Positions 48,677 to 56,979 of a DNA stretch of 64,000 bases are shown here, in pieces. The DNA is from Streptomyces sp. NRRL F-525. GTDB taxonomy: Bacteria; Actinomycetota; Actinomycetes; Streptomycetales; Streptomycetaceae. The stretch covers positions 43,058 to 107,057 of the forward strand of contig NZ_JNXE01000034.1 in NCBI RefSeq assembly GCF_000716605.1, read 5' to 3'. The position numbers and the translations under genes were made by a program. The notes beneath the pieces are model-generated. The model was given only the letters and a program-made list of their open reading frames with translations, ran no database searches and was not told where the DNA came from. How positions within the stretch are numbered: position 1 is the stretch's first letter; every line of letters begins with the position of its first letter.

Positions 48677-49944
48677 ACTTCAAGGAGCTGCACCCCAACC
48701 TCCGGCTGCGCATAGGCGTCGCCTTCGTCCAGCGGTTCTTCGACATCATGCTCGTCCCGCTGATGGTGATCCACTTCGCGAAGCTCTACGGCGCCGCGAC
48801 CGCCGGCCTCATGACACTGGTCGTCGCGCTCGCGGCCATCACCTGCAACCTCGTCGGCGGCCACCTCTCCGACACCTACGGCCGCCGCCCGGTCCTGCTC
48901 GGCGGCGAACTCGGCGCCTGTCTCGCCTACGCGGGCCTCGCGTTCGTGGCCTCACCGGCCGGTGGCGGCAACGGAGTCGTCCTCTACGCGCTGTACCTGC
49001 TCGCCGCCTGCTCGGCCGGCACCGCGCTGCCCGCGAACGACGCGATGCTCGTCGACGTCACCACCGTCGAGTCCCGCACCGCCATCTACACGATCAACTA
49101 CTGGTCCACGAACATGGCGTTCATGCTGGGCTCGCTGGTCGGCGGCTTCTTCTACTACGGCTACTTCTTCCAACTCCTCGCCGCAGCGGCCGTATGCCTC
49201 GGCGCGGTCTTCACCACCACGTTCCTCGGCATCAAGGAGACGGCACCCGAGGACGGCGTGGCGAACCCGCGCGGGGTCAGGTCCGCGCTCACCGGCTACG
49301 TCTCCGTCGTCCGCGACCGGGTCTTCCTACGGCTCATCGTCGCCGCCCTGCTGATCCGCTCCATCGAGGTGCAGATCTCGTCGTCGATCGCGGTACGCCT
49401 CGGCGACCACTTCACGACCCAGGACCTCATCGACCTCGGCCCGTGGCACGTCCGCGTGAACGGCGTCAACATGCTCGGCATCATGCGGGCCGTCAACACC
49501 CTGCTGGTCGTGTGCTGCGCGCTGTGGGTCGGCAAGCTGCTCGGCAAGGTCGGCGAACGGCGCCGGCTGATGGGCGGGATCGTCGTGTTCACCGCGGGCT
49601 ACATGGTGTGGGCGGTCAGCGGCGACGCCTGGACCCTGATCGTGGCGACCTTCGTGGTCACGGCGGGCGAGCTGATGAACGCCCCTGTTAAACAGACCCT
49701 GTTGGCCAACTCCGTGCCGGACGCCTCCCGCACCAAGTACATGGCCGCCTACGGCCTCCAGGTCCGCCTCGGCCTCCTCGTCGGCTCCCTCTGCGTGACC
49801 GTCAGTGCCCTCGTCCCACCCTGGGGCATGGCCGTCGTCTACGCCGTCTTCGGCCTCACCGCGATGGCCCTGTACCAGTCGCTGTTCCGCGCCCAGGACG
49901 CCCGCACGGCCGCGGTCGCCCACCCGGTGCCGACCACCACCTGA
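48673..49944 (+). CDS. MFS transporter
   Basis: 423 aa with about twelve TM helices. The loop 2-3 motif reads GGHLSDTYGRRPVLLGG (motif A, GxLsDrxGRR), and the central loop is VRDRVFLRLIVAA. Fits a drug:proton antiporter-type efflux protein, the likely exporter and self-resistance determinant for the product of the cluster. Some N-terminal features (LHPNLRLRIGVAFVQRFFD) are shared with MFS proteins of peptide-antibiotic clusters. GTG 48673 overlaps the preceding stop. Confidence 0.88.
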   Translation: MNFKELHPNLRLRIGVAFVQRFFDIMLVPLMVIHFAKLYGAATAGLMTLVVALAAITCNLVGGHLSDTYGRRPVLLGGELGACLAYAGLAFVASPAGGGNGVVLYALYLLAACSAGTALPANDAMLVDVTTVESRTAIYTINYWSTNMAFMLGSLVGGFFYYGYFFQLLAAAAVCLGAVFTTTFLGIKETAPEDGVANPRGVRSALTGYVSVVRDRVFLRLIVAALLIRSIEVQISSSIAVRLGDHFTTQDLIDLGPWHVRVNGVNMLGIMRAVNTLLVVCCALWVGKLLGKVGERRRLMGGIVVFTAGYMVWAVSGDAWTLIVATFVVTAGELMNAPVKQTLLANSVPDASRTKYMAAYGLQVRLGLLVGSLCVTVSALVPPWGMAVVYAVFGLTAMALYQSLFRAQDARTAAVAHPVPTTT

Positions 49945-50000
49945 GCAGCAACAGCCGTATCCCGCACCCCTCCTGCGCATCTTCCTGAAAGGGCCCAGCA

Positions 50001-52511
50001 GTGACCGAGAACAACCGGATCCTCATGGTCCAGCCGTACCGCCAGCTGGTGGAGAAGGCCGTGGCCGCCGGCTTCGAGGTCGTCTCGATCTGGGACCCGA
50101 CCCTCCAGTCGGAGGAGTACCTGCGCGAAGTGGCAAGTCACTCGGCCGAGTTGCTGTACGCCGACTTCACCGACGAGCCCGCCCTGCGCACCCTGATCCG
50201 CGAGAGCGCCCTCGCCCACGACGTGGCCCACGTCCTGCACCTCGGCAAGGAGTCCACGATGCTCCCGGCCGCACTGGAGGCCGACGCGCTGGGCCTGGCC
50301 CTCAACCCGCCCGAGGCCGTCCGCCGCCTCAACGACAAGGCGGCGATGCGCGAACTCCTCGCCGCACACGCACTCTCCCCGATGCGCAGCGCCACGACCG
50401 ACACCCCCACCGAAGTCCCCGCCCTCCTACGGGACTTCGGCTACCCGGCGATCGTCAAGCCGACCCGTCTCCAGGGCAGCGCGGGCGTCCGCCTGGTCCG
50501 CACCCCCGATGAACTCCGCGCCTGGCAACAGGAGTTGCAGACCTTCGCCTACGACGGTCCCGTGGTCGTGGAGGAGTTCCTCGACGGCCCCGAGTTCAGC
50601 GTCGAGACGCTCAGCGCGGCCGGGGTCCACCAGGTCGTCGGCATCACCGCCAAGCAGGTCACCGACGGCGATCTGTTCGTGGAGACCGGCCAGCTCTTCC
50701 CGGCCCCGCTGCCCGCCGAAACGGCCGTAGGAATGGGCGAGTTGGTGACGGCACTGCTCGACGCGGCCGGACACCGCTTCGGCCCCGCCCACACCGAGAT
50801 CATCCTGACCGCCGACGGCCCACGCATCGTGGAGTCGCAGGCCCGGCTCGGCGGCGACCGCATCCCGCACCTGATCCGCGTAGCCACCGGCTTCGACATC
50901 GAGGCCGCGATCTTCGAGGCACTCGCGGGCCGCCCCTTCACACCCGGGGCCGCCGCCCGCTCGGCCGCGATCTCCTTCTTCCAACTGGAACCGGGCCGTA
51001 TCGAGAAGCTCGAAGGCGAGGACTCCATCAGGGAGTTGGCGTACGTCCACGACGTGCGCTTCCCCTACGGTCCCGGCGACGAACTCCCCGTCACCGTGCA
51101 CTCCGGAAGCCGCCACGGGTTCGTCGTGGTCGAGGGAGCCGACGCACGGGAGACCGAGGAACGGGCGCGCACGGCAAAGGAGTTGCTGCGGGTGACGTAC
51201 ACCTCGGCGCTCCTGAACGCCGTACAGCCGCAGCCCACGCAGCCCACGCAGCCGATGGTGCCCGAGCGCACCCTGCTCCTCCTCGGCCATCTCACCGAGC
51301 CGCTGCGCATCGCCAAGTCCCTCGGTCTGAACGTGATCCTGATCCAGCACAAGGACAAGTTCGACCCGGAACAGGCGAAGCTCGCCGATGTCACCTTCGT
51401 CGCCGACTTCACGGACTGGGCCGTGGTGGAACCGCTGGCCAGGGCCGCCCACCAGGTGTGGGACTTCGCCGCCGCGCTCTCCCTGACCGAGCCGGGACTG
51501 GAGATCGCGGGCCGGATCAACGACCTGTTCGGGCTGGGCGGAACGGGCTACGAGACGGCACGGCTGCTCCGGGACAAGCTGGCGATGCGCCGCCATCTCG
51601 CGCACGTGGCACCGGAGTTCGCGATCGGTGCCGGTCCGCTGACCGACCGGGAGAGCCTCGCCGCGTTCGGGCCCGCGCACGGCTACCCGTTCGTGGTGAA
51701 GCCCACCGACCTGACCGCCGGGTTCGGCATCTTCAAGGTGTCGGGTCCCGAGGACGTCGACGAGGTGTGGCGGCACATCGAGACGCTGCGCGCCGACGGC
51801 GTCGACCGGGGCACCACGCTCTACCAGGTCGGCGGCTACCTCATGGAGGAGTACATCCCGGGCCCCGAGTTCAGTGTCGAGACCTTCAGTTTCGGCGGCC
51901 GGCACGTCGTCGTCGCGATCACCGAGAAGCTCGTCGACGAGACCCACTTCGCGGAACTGGGCCACGCCATGCCGGCTCGACTGCGGGCCGAGGACGAACG
52001 GCGCATCGAGGCGGCCGTGGCCGCGTTCCTCGACGCGGTCGGCCTCAAGGACGGCCCCGGACATACCGAGTTGAGGCTCTCCCCGCGCGGGCCGCTCGTC
52101 ATCGAGGGCCACAACCGCAACGGCGGCGGCCGCATCCAGACCCTCGTCGAGGCGGCCTACGGCATCGACCTCGTCCGGTACGCCCTCGCCTGGCCCTTCG
52201 GCCTGGTGGAGCCGCTGCCCGCCCGCCCCGAGCCACGCGCCGCCGGCTGCGTACGCGGTCTGATCGGCCGCCCCGGCACGGTCGCCGAGATCACCGGCGC
52301 CGAGGAACTCCGGGCCCACCCGGACGTCCTCGCCGTCGACATCGCGGCCCGTAAGGGTTCCGTCCTGCGCGCCGCCCGCGACAACTGGGACCGCCTCGGC
52401 CTGATCGCCGTCACCGCCCCGACCACCGACAAGGCGGTGCTGCTGTGTGAGGAGCTGGCGGCGACCGGCCTGACGGTACGCATGGAGACGGAAGAGGAGG
52501 CGCGGGCATGA
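50001..52511 (+). CDS. Tandem double ATP-grasp ligase
   Basis: 836 aa, two complete ATP-grasp modules joined by a Gln-Pro-Thr linker (about residue 415). Module 1 has KPTRLQGSAGVRLV and ESQARLGGDRI; module 2 has KPTDLTAGFGIFKV and EGHNRNGGGRI. The lysines and G-loops bind ATP and the E...R-GG segments bind metal. Each module is preceded by a Rossmann-like pre-ATP-grasp domain (MVQPYRQLVEKAVAAGF; LLLLGHLTEPLRIAKSLGL). The family (BacD/L-amino-acid ligase-like) joins carboxylates to amines via acyl phosphate. GTG 50001; the next gene overlaps by ATGA. Two different couplings or one coupling plus a regulatory module are possible. Confidence 0.88.
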   Translation: MTENNRILMVQPYRQLVEKAVAAGFEVVSIWDPTLQSEEYLREVASHSAELLYADFTDEPALRTLIRESALAHDVAHVLHLGKESTMLPAALEADALGLALNPPEAVRRLNDKAAMRELLAAHALSPMRSATTDTPTEVPALLRDFGYPAIVKPTRLQGSAGVRLVRTPDELRAWQQELQTFAYDGPVVVEEFLDGPEFSVETLSAAGVHQVVGITAKQVTDGDLFVETGQLFPAPLPAETAVGMGELVTALLDAAGHRFGPAHTEIILTADGPRIVESQARLGGDRIPHLIRVATGFDIEAAIFEALAGRPFTPGAAARSAAISFFQLEPGRIEKLEGEDSIRELAYVHDVRFPYGPGDELPVTVHSGSRHGFVVVEGADARETEERARTAKELLRVTYTSALLNAVQPQPTQPTQPMVPERTLLLLGHLTEPLRIAKSLGLNVILIQHKDKFDPEQAKLADVTFVADFTDWAVVEPLARAAHQVWDFAAALSLTEPGLEIAGRINDLFGLGGTGYETARLLRDKLAMRRHLAHVAPEFAIGAGPLTDRESLAAFGPAHGYPFVVKPTDLTAGFGIFKVSGPEDVDEVWRHIETLRADGVDRGTTLYQVGGYLMEEYIPGPEFSVETFSFGGRHVVVAITEKLVDETHFAELGHAMPARLRAEDERRIEAAVAAFLDAVGLKDGPGHTELRLSPRGPLVIEGHNRNGGGRIQTLVEAAYGIDLVRYALAWPFGLVEPLPARPEPRAAGCVRGLIGRPGTVAEITGAEELRAHPDVLAVDIAARKGSVLRAARDNWDRLGLIAVTAPTTDKAVLLCEELAATGLTVRMETEEEARA

Positions 52512-53248
52512 CGGTCGTCGTACTGCACCGGCGGTCCCTGGGGGATCTGCCCTACGGGGAGTGGCTCGGCGGGGACGCGATCGTGGTGGACTCCTCCAGC
52601 ACCGCCGCCGACTCCGACTCGGCCACCGCCGAACTCGCCGTCCTGAGTCTCGCGTCGAACACGCACATCACCGCCCTGGTCGCCCTGCACCCCGACGACC
52701 AGATCCGCGCCGGTTCGCTCCGCGACCACCTGGGTCTCGCCGGGCAGACCCGGGACGAGGCCGTGGTCGGCGCCGACGCGATCCGAGCGGCCGAGCTGCT
52801 CGGCGGAGCCGGTGTGCCCGTAGTGCGGCGGGTGCCCGCCGCCACGATCCCCGATCTGTACCGGGCCGCCCACGCCTGGGGATATCCCCTACGGGTGCGG
52901 CGCGGGCGCGGCCCCGAGCGGGCGGTTGTCGCCGAGCTCGCGGACGAGAGCGCGCTGCGTGCCTTCGCCCGGGGCGGTCTCGCCGAGGGCGCCACAGCAG
53001 CGACCGCCGGGCTCACCGTCGAACCCGCGACGAGCGGACCCCGGCACCACGGCCCCGGCACCCCCGCCACCGACGCGGCCCTCGCGGTGCTGCCCGCCGT
53101 ACCGGGTCATCCGCTCGAAGTCGACGCCGTACGCGACGAGTTCGGCACCTGGCGCGTCGACACCGTCCGCTACACGGGACACACCGCCGACGCACGCCAC
53201 CTCGTGTGCGCACAGGCACGGCAGTTCGAGAGCGTGGAGGCGGTCTGA
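52508..53248 (+). CDS. Degenerate ATP-grasp-like protein
   Basis: 246 aa. It begins like the next gene (VVVLHRRSLGDLPYGEWLG versus VLVLHQVGSLNAVPYDTWF), showing the pre-ATP-grasp domain and part of the N-lobe, but the G-loop is lost (RVRRGRGPERAVVAE) and the C-lobe metal-binding Glu and RxGG segment are absent. It is intact, in frame and overlaps its upstream neighbour, so it looks maintained, perhaps as a non-catalytic partner of the 53249 ligase. Not a typical pseudogene. Confidence 0.7.
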   Translation: MTVVVLHRRSLGDLPYGEWLGGDAIVVDSSSTAADSDSATAELAVLSLASNTHITALVALHPDDQIRAGSLRDHLGLAGQTRDEAVVGADAIRAAELLGGAGVPVVRRVPAATIPDLYRAAHAWGYPLRVRRGRGPERAVVAELADESALRAFARGGLAEGATAATAGLTVEPATSGPRHHGPGTPATDAALAVLPAVPGHPLEVDAVRDEFGTWRVDTVRYTGHTADARHLVCAQARQFESVEAV

Positions 53249-54514
53249 ATGAGTGTTCTCGTCCTGCACCAGGTCGGATCCTTGAACGCGGTCCCCTACG
53301 ACACCTGGTTCGCCGACCACGCCGGTGACGTCCTGCTGCTCGCCTCGCGCGAGAACCTGGACCGGGTGGGGGAGCAACTCCCCTCGCCCGGCGCCGGATA
53401 CGCGCACGCCGAGTCGGTCGACGGCTACGACACGAGCGGCCGCCTGGAGGAACGCGCCCTGGACCTCGCGCGCGAGCACGGCGTCACCCACGTCGTCGCC
53501 CCGCACGAACGGGACCTCGAACGGGCCGCCGTACTGCGGGAGATACTCGGCCTGGCCGGCCAACGCACCGACACCGTCCTGCCGTTCAGGGACAAGTCCC
53601 TGATGAAGGAGCTGGCGGCGGCGGCCGGGGTGCGGGTGGCCGCGTACCGGGAGATGGAGACGGCGACCGACATCGTGGCGTTCGCCGACGCGCACGGCTT
53701 CCCCCTGGTCCTCAAGCCGCGCGACAGCGCGGGCTCGGTCGGCCTCCATATCCTCGGCAGCCGCGAGGAGTTGGACACCTACCTCGCCGAGGACTTCGAC
53801 CTCTACGGCCCCGACCTGCCGAACCTCATCGCCGAGGAGTACGTCCCCGGCCCGCTCTGCCACATCGACGGCCTGGTGCTCGGCGGCCGGCTCGCGCTGG
53901 CCTGGCCCTCGCAGTACCAGTACGCCCTCGCCACCTTCGCCACCGACACCGGACCCCGGATCGACCTCACCCTCGACGTGGACGACCCGCTCTCGCACCG
54001 GCTGCTCGCGTTCACCGAGCAGCTGCTCGCGGCGCTGCCCGGACCGGAGAACTTCGCCTTCCACGCGGAGGTCTTCCACACGCCCGACGACGAGCTGGTG
54101 CTCTGCGAGATCGCCTGCCGCACGGGCGGTGCCGCGATCCGCGACATCGTGACGCTGCTGTTCGGCGCGGACCCGACGGAGAGCTGGCTGCGCGCCGAAC
54201 TGGGCCTGCCGGTGGCCGTTGAGCAACTCCCCGCCGGTGAACGGCCGTTGCCGCGCACCATGACCGGCCAGCTGGTGCTGATGAAGCGGCCGGGGCGGGT
54301 GACCGCCGTACCGGACGCCGTGCCGCCGGAGTTCCCCTGGGTCGAGCGGTTCCGGGTCTTCGTGCAGCCCGGTCAGACCCTGGCGGCGGCCCGGACCTCC
54401 TCCGACTTCCTGTGCACGGTGCTGGTCTCGGGCCCCGACCGGGCGGCCGTGGAGGAGCGGTTGCGGCAGGTCGAGACCTGGTTCCTGGAGCAGCTCGTGC
54501 TCGAAGACGCCTGA
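53249..54514 (+). CDS. ATP-grasp ligase
   Basis: 421 aa. Pre-ATP-grasp domain VLVLHQVGSLNAVPYDTWF, ATP-binding KPRDSAGSVGLHIL (about residue 155), EEYVPGPLCHIDGL, and metal-binding CEIACRTGGAAIRDIV. The catalytic pattern is complete, consistent with an L-amino-acid-ligase-type enzyme making a peptide or amide bond. ATG 53249 directly follows the previous stop. It is the most intact single-module ligase in the operon and may function with the degenerate protein just upstream. Confidence 0.87.
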   Translation: MSVLVLHQVGSLNAVPYDTWFADHAGDVLLLASRENLDRVGEQLPSPGAGYAHAESVDGYDTSGRLEERALDLAREHGVTHVVAPHERDLERAAVLREILGLAGQRTDTVLPFRDKSLMKELAAAAGVRVAAYREMETATDIVAFADAHGFPLVLKPRDSAGSVGLHILGSREELDTYLAEDFDLYGPDLPNLIAEEYVPGPLCHIDGLVLGGRLALAWPSQYQYALATFATDTGPRIDLTLDVDDPLSHRLLAFTEQLLAALPGPENFAFHAEVFHTPDDELVLCEIACRTGGAAIRDIVTLLFGADPTESWLRAELGLPVAVEQLPAGERPLPRTMTGQLVLMKRPGRVTAVPDAVPPEFPWVERFRVFVQPGQTLAAARTSSDFLCTVLVSGPDRAAVEERLRQVETWFLEQLVLEDA

Positions 54515-54541
54515 CCCCTTCCCGACCCACGTGAGGACACC

Positions 54542-55501
54542 GTGCCCCAGCCCATCGCCGACAGCATCGCCGACCTGGTCGGCTCAACTCCCCTGATCCG
54601 CCTGCGCGTTGACGAAGCCGCCGACGGTGTACGGGTGTTGGCCAAACTGGAGTCCGTGAACCCGCTGTCCAGCATCAAGGACCGGGCCGCCCTGTTCATG
54701 CTCCGGGCCGCCGAGGAACGCGGCGAACTCCGGCCCGGCGGAACGGTCGTAGAGGCCACCTCGGGCAACACGGGGATCGCACTGGCCGCCCTTGCCGCCG
54801 CGCGCGGCCACCGCTGTGTGATCGTGCTGCCCGACAGCGCCACCGCCGAACGCATCGCCCTGCTGGGCGCGTTGGGCGCGGAGGTCGTCCGCACCCCGCG
54901 CGAGGCGGGGTACCAGGGCGCGATCGCCCGGGCCGAGGAGATCCACGCGGCCACGCCCGGCTCCTGGTTCACCCGGCAGCACGAGAACGAGGACAACGTC
55001 CGTGCGCACTACGAGACGACGGGCCCCGAGATCTGGGCGGACACCGGCGGCCAGGTCGACGTCCTGGTGTGCGGGGTCGGCACCGGCGGCACCCTGACCG
55101 GCATCGCCCGCTACCTCAAGGAGCGGAACCCGGCGGTGCACGTCGTGGCGGTGGAACCGGAGAACTCCCCGGTGCTGTCGCGCGGTTCGGCGGGCCAGCA
55201 CCGCATCCCCGGCCTGAACGGCGGCTTCGTCGCGGCCACCACCGATGTCTCCCTCATCGACGAGGTCGTCACCGTGACCGACGCGGACGCCCTGCACACG
55301 GCCCGTGAACTCGCGCGCGGCCAGGGCGTGTTCGTCGGCGTCTCCTCCGGCGCGGCCGTCCACGCCTGCGCCCGGCTCGTCGCCAAGCCCGAGTACGCGG
55401 GCCGGACCGTCGTCACCGTGCTGCCCGACACCGGCGAGCGCTACCTCAGCCTGTGGCAGGACGACACCACCCCCAACACCCCTGACAGCAAGGAGCATTG
55501 A
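54542..55501 (+). CDS. Cysteine-synthase-like PLP enzyme 2 (beta-replacement)
   Basis: 319 aa, paralogue of the enzyme at 47741. DLVGSTPLIRL, PLP lysine K46 in SSIKDRAA, EATSGNTGIALA, GTGGTLTG and SSGAA are all present. It diverges from copy 1 in the nucleophile-binding region (SRGSAGQHRIPGLNGGF versus SGGAPGPHRIPGLNGGF) and near residue 115 (REAGYQGAIARAEE versus TLGFAGCVEHAEK), so the two may use different nucleophiles. A 77-bp block around the lysine is identical to copy 1. Starts with GTG and is followed immediately by the tautomerase gene. Confidence 0.9.
   Translation: MPQPIADSIADLVGSTPLIRLRVDEAADGVRVLAKLESVNPLSSIKDRAALFMLRAAEERGELRPGGTVVEATSGNTGIALAALAAARGHRCVIVLPDSATAERIALLGALGAEVVRTPREAGYQGAIARAEEIHAATPGSWFTRQHENEDNVRAHYETTGPEIWADTGGQVDVLVCGVGTGGTLTGIARYLKERNPAVHVVAVEPENSPVLSRGSAGQHRIPGLNGGFVAATTDVSLIDEVVTVTDADALHTARELARGQGVFVGVSSGAAVHACARLVAKPEYAGRTVVTVLPDTGERYLSLWQDDTTPNTPDSKEH
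54659..54735 (+). repeat. 77-bp block identical to 47852-47928
   Basis: Second copy of the identical PLP-lysine segment, 6.8 kb downstream of the first. Confidence 0.85.
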
Positions 55502-55502
55502 C

Positions 55503-55718
55503 ATGCCGGTGATCACCGTCGACTGGTGGCAGGGCAACGACCGTGCCGCCCGCGCCGAACTCGTGGCCGAACTGACCGCCACCGCCTCCCGTATCGCGGG
55601 CTGTCCCAAGGAGGCCGTGACCGTCCTCGTCCGGGACGTGGCGCACGACCACTGGGGCAGCGGCGGCACCCTCGCCGACGAACTCGTCGGACCGGACCGG
55701 TCGTCGGCCGGCACATGA
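55503..55718 (+). CDS. 4-oxalocrotonate tautomerase-like protein
   Basis: 71 aa. After Met removal the N-terminus is Pro (MPVITVDWWQGND), the catalytic base of the tautomerase superfamily, followed by RAARAELVAELTATASRIAG and VLVRDVAHDHWG as in 4-OT monomers. Enol-keto tautomerisation or a promiscuous addition reaction is expected; the two tryptophans at 8-9 are unusual. ATG 55503 is one base after the preceding stop and its own stop overlaps the next ATG, so it is embedded in the operon. Confidence 0.8.
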   Translation: MPVITVDWWQGNDRAARAELVAELTATASRIAGCPKEAVTVLVRDVAHDHWGSGGTLADELVGPDRSSAGT

Positions 55719-56698
55719 GGTGCGGAGCCGACCGGCGGCTGCTCCTCGTCCAGCCCTGTCACACCTCGGTGGTCAGGGCCGTGGCCGCCGGGTTCCGGGT
55801 CTGGTCGGTGCAGGACCCGGCGCTGTGCGCACCGCACTGCCTCGCCGAGACCGAACGGCTCTCGCAGGCACTGCTGTTGACCGACACCGGCGATCCGGTG
55901 GCCCTCGCCGCCCTGCTGGGCAGGACCGCCCGCCGGCACGGCATCGCCCAGGTGCTGCACCTGGGCGACCGGCGCCGTAGAGCCGCCGCGTTCGCCGCCG
56001 CCGACGCGGCGGGGCCGTCGGCGACCAGTCCGCAGTCCGTGCGGCGGATCCGCGACCGCACCGCGATGCGCCGTCTGCTGAACGAGGACGGCCGCTCGGC
56101 GGTGCGGGCCCGGGAGGCCCGTTCGGTGGGGGAAGTCCCGGCTCTGGTAAGGGCGTTGGGGCTGCCGCTGGTCGTCAAGCGGACCGACGCGGCGGGCGGT
56201 CACCATGTCACCCGGATCAACTGCCCGGGAGACCTGGCGGCCTGGACGGCCCGTCGGCAGGCGGACGCGGCGCCGGGGCCCTATCTGCTGGAGGAGTACC
56301 TCGCCGGGCCCGTCTTCGGCGTGCACACCCTGACGGTCGACGGCGCCCACCACGTCCTCGCCCTCACGGCCCGGCACCCCGCGGGCGGGCCCGTCACCGA
56401 GCTGTACCCGGCGCCGCTCGACACCCACGTGCGGTCCGAACTGCGGGCGGCGGCACGGGCGTTGCTCGACCTGGCCGACTACCGCTCCGGGCCCGCGTAC
56501 ACCCGGCTGGTGCTCACCGAACGGGGCGCCCGCGTGGTCGCCGCCGAGGCGTCCCTAGTTTGTCGTGAACCGCAACTCCCGCGCGTCGGCGGGGGGGTCG
56601 ATCCCGATCTGTGGCTGTTCCGCGCCCTCGCCCAGGAACAGCCGGTGACCAGTGGTACTCGCACGGTATCGCTTCGGGATCGCTCGACGGCACCATGA
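55715..56698 (+). CDS. Degenerate ATP-grasp-like protein 2
   Basis: 327 aa. The N-terminus LLLVQPCHTSVVRAVAAGF matches the pre-ATP-grasp domain of the double ligase (MVQPYRQLVEKAVAAGF), as do KRTDAAGGHHVTRI and LEEYLAGPVFGVHTL. The C-lobe metal site reads AAEASLVCREPQLP, lacking the conserved R-GG seen in the other ligases, and the G-loop is altered. It therefore looks like a shortened, possibly inactive copy of module 1 of the 836-aa protein. It starts by ATGA overlap with the tautomerase stop. Confidence 0.72.
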   Translation: MRCGADRRLLLVQPCHTSVVRAVAAGFRVWSVQDPALCAPHCLAETERLSQALLLTDTGDPVALAALLGRTARRHGIAQVLHLGDRRRRAAAFAAADAAGPSATSPQSVRRIRDRTAMRRLLNEDGRSAVRAREARSVGEVPALVRALGLPLVVKRTDAAGGHHVTRINCPGDLAAWTARRQADAAPGPYLLEEYLAGPVFGVHTLTVDGAHHVLALTARHPAGGPVTELYPAPLDTHVRSELRAAARALLDLADYRSGPAYTRLVLTERGARVVAAEASLVCREPQLPRVGGGVDPDLWLFRALAQEQPVTSGTRTVSLRDRSTAP

Positions 56699-56738
56699 GG
56701 GACGTCGAACGACATCACCACCACAGGGGGGAAGAGCG

Positions 56739-56894
56739 ATGCGCAGGAAGACGGTCGGGCTCATAGGGATCGTGGCGGCGGTTCTGGTACTGGGCTGGGG
56801 GACGGCCACCGAGCTGCCGGCGAACAACGGAGGCCCCGACGCGACGGTGGCGGCCCCGCTGAACAACGGCGGCCCGGACTTCATCTCCGGCTGA
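56739..56894 (+). CDS. Exported 51-aa peptide with two NNGGPD repeats
   Basis: 51 aa from ATG 56739 with GGGGGGAAG just upstream. RRK then a hydrophobic helix (TVGLIGIVAAVLVLGW) forms a signal or anchor. The C-terminal ~25 residues are hydrophilic with the perfect repeat ...NNGGPDATV...LNNGGPDFISG. The repeat is coded with different synonymous codons, which suggests selection on the peptide. No homologue recalled. Last gene of the biosynthetic operon before a strong terminator. Could be a secreted signal, a precursor peptide or an accessory membrane peptide. Confidence 0.65.
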   Translation: MRRKTVGLIGIVAAVLVLGWGTATELPANNGGPDATVAAPLNNGGPDFISG

Positions 56895-56915
56895 CGGCAC
56901 GCCTACGGCACGACA

Positions 56916-56949
56916 GTGCCCCGCGCCCGTACGTCCGGGTGCGGGGCAC
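56916..56949. terminator. Strong terminator between the operon and the SARP gene
   Basis: 14-bp arms (56916-56929 and 56936-56949) with one G-T pair and loop TACGTC. It lies between convergent genes, so it can stop both. Confidence 0.75.
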
Positions 56950-56979
56950 AACCGTAGCTCCGTCGTGGGCAGTTGAAGG

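Noticed and set aside
47741..55501. Cysteine-synthase-like genes considered as SbnA for 2,3-diaminopropionate
   Set aside because: No SbnB-type dehydrogenase is encoded in the window; a different nucleophile is more likely.
46349..56894. Operon considered as a D-cycloserine-type cluster
   Set aside because: Serine acetyltransferase and cysteine-synthase-like genes fit, but no arginase-like, heme-protein or racemase (DcsA/B/C) genes are present.
50001..56894. ATP-grasp proteins plus 51-aa peptide considered as a graspetide (RiPP) system
   Set aside because: The ligases are of the long L-amino-acid-ligase type, and the peptide tail has few residues suitable for omega-ester or omega-amide rings; kept only as a low-level possibility.
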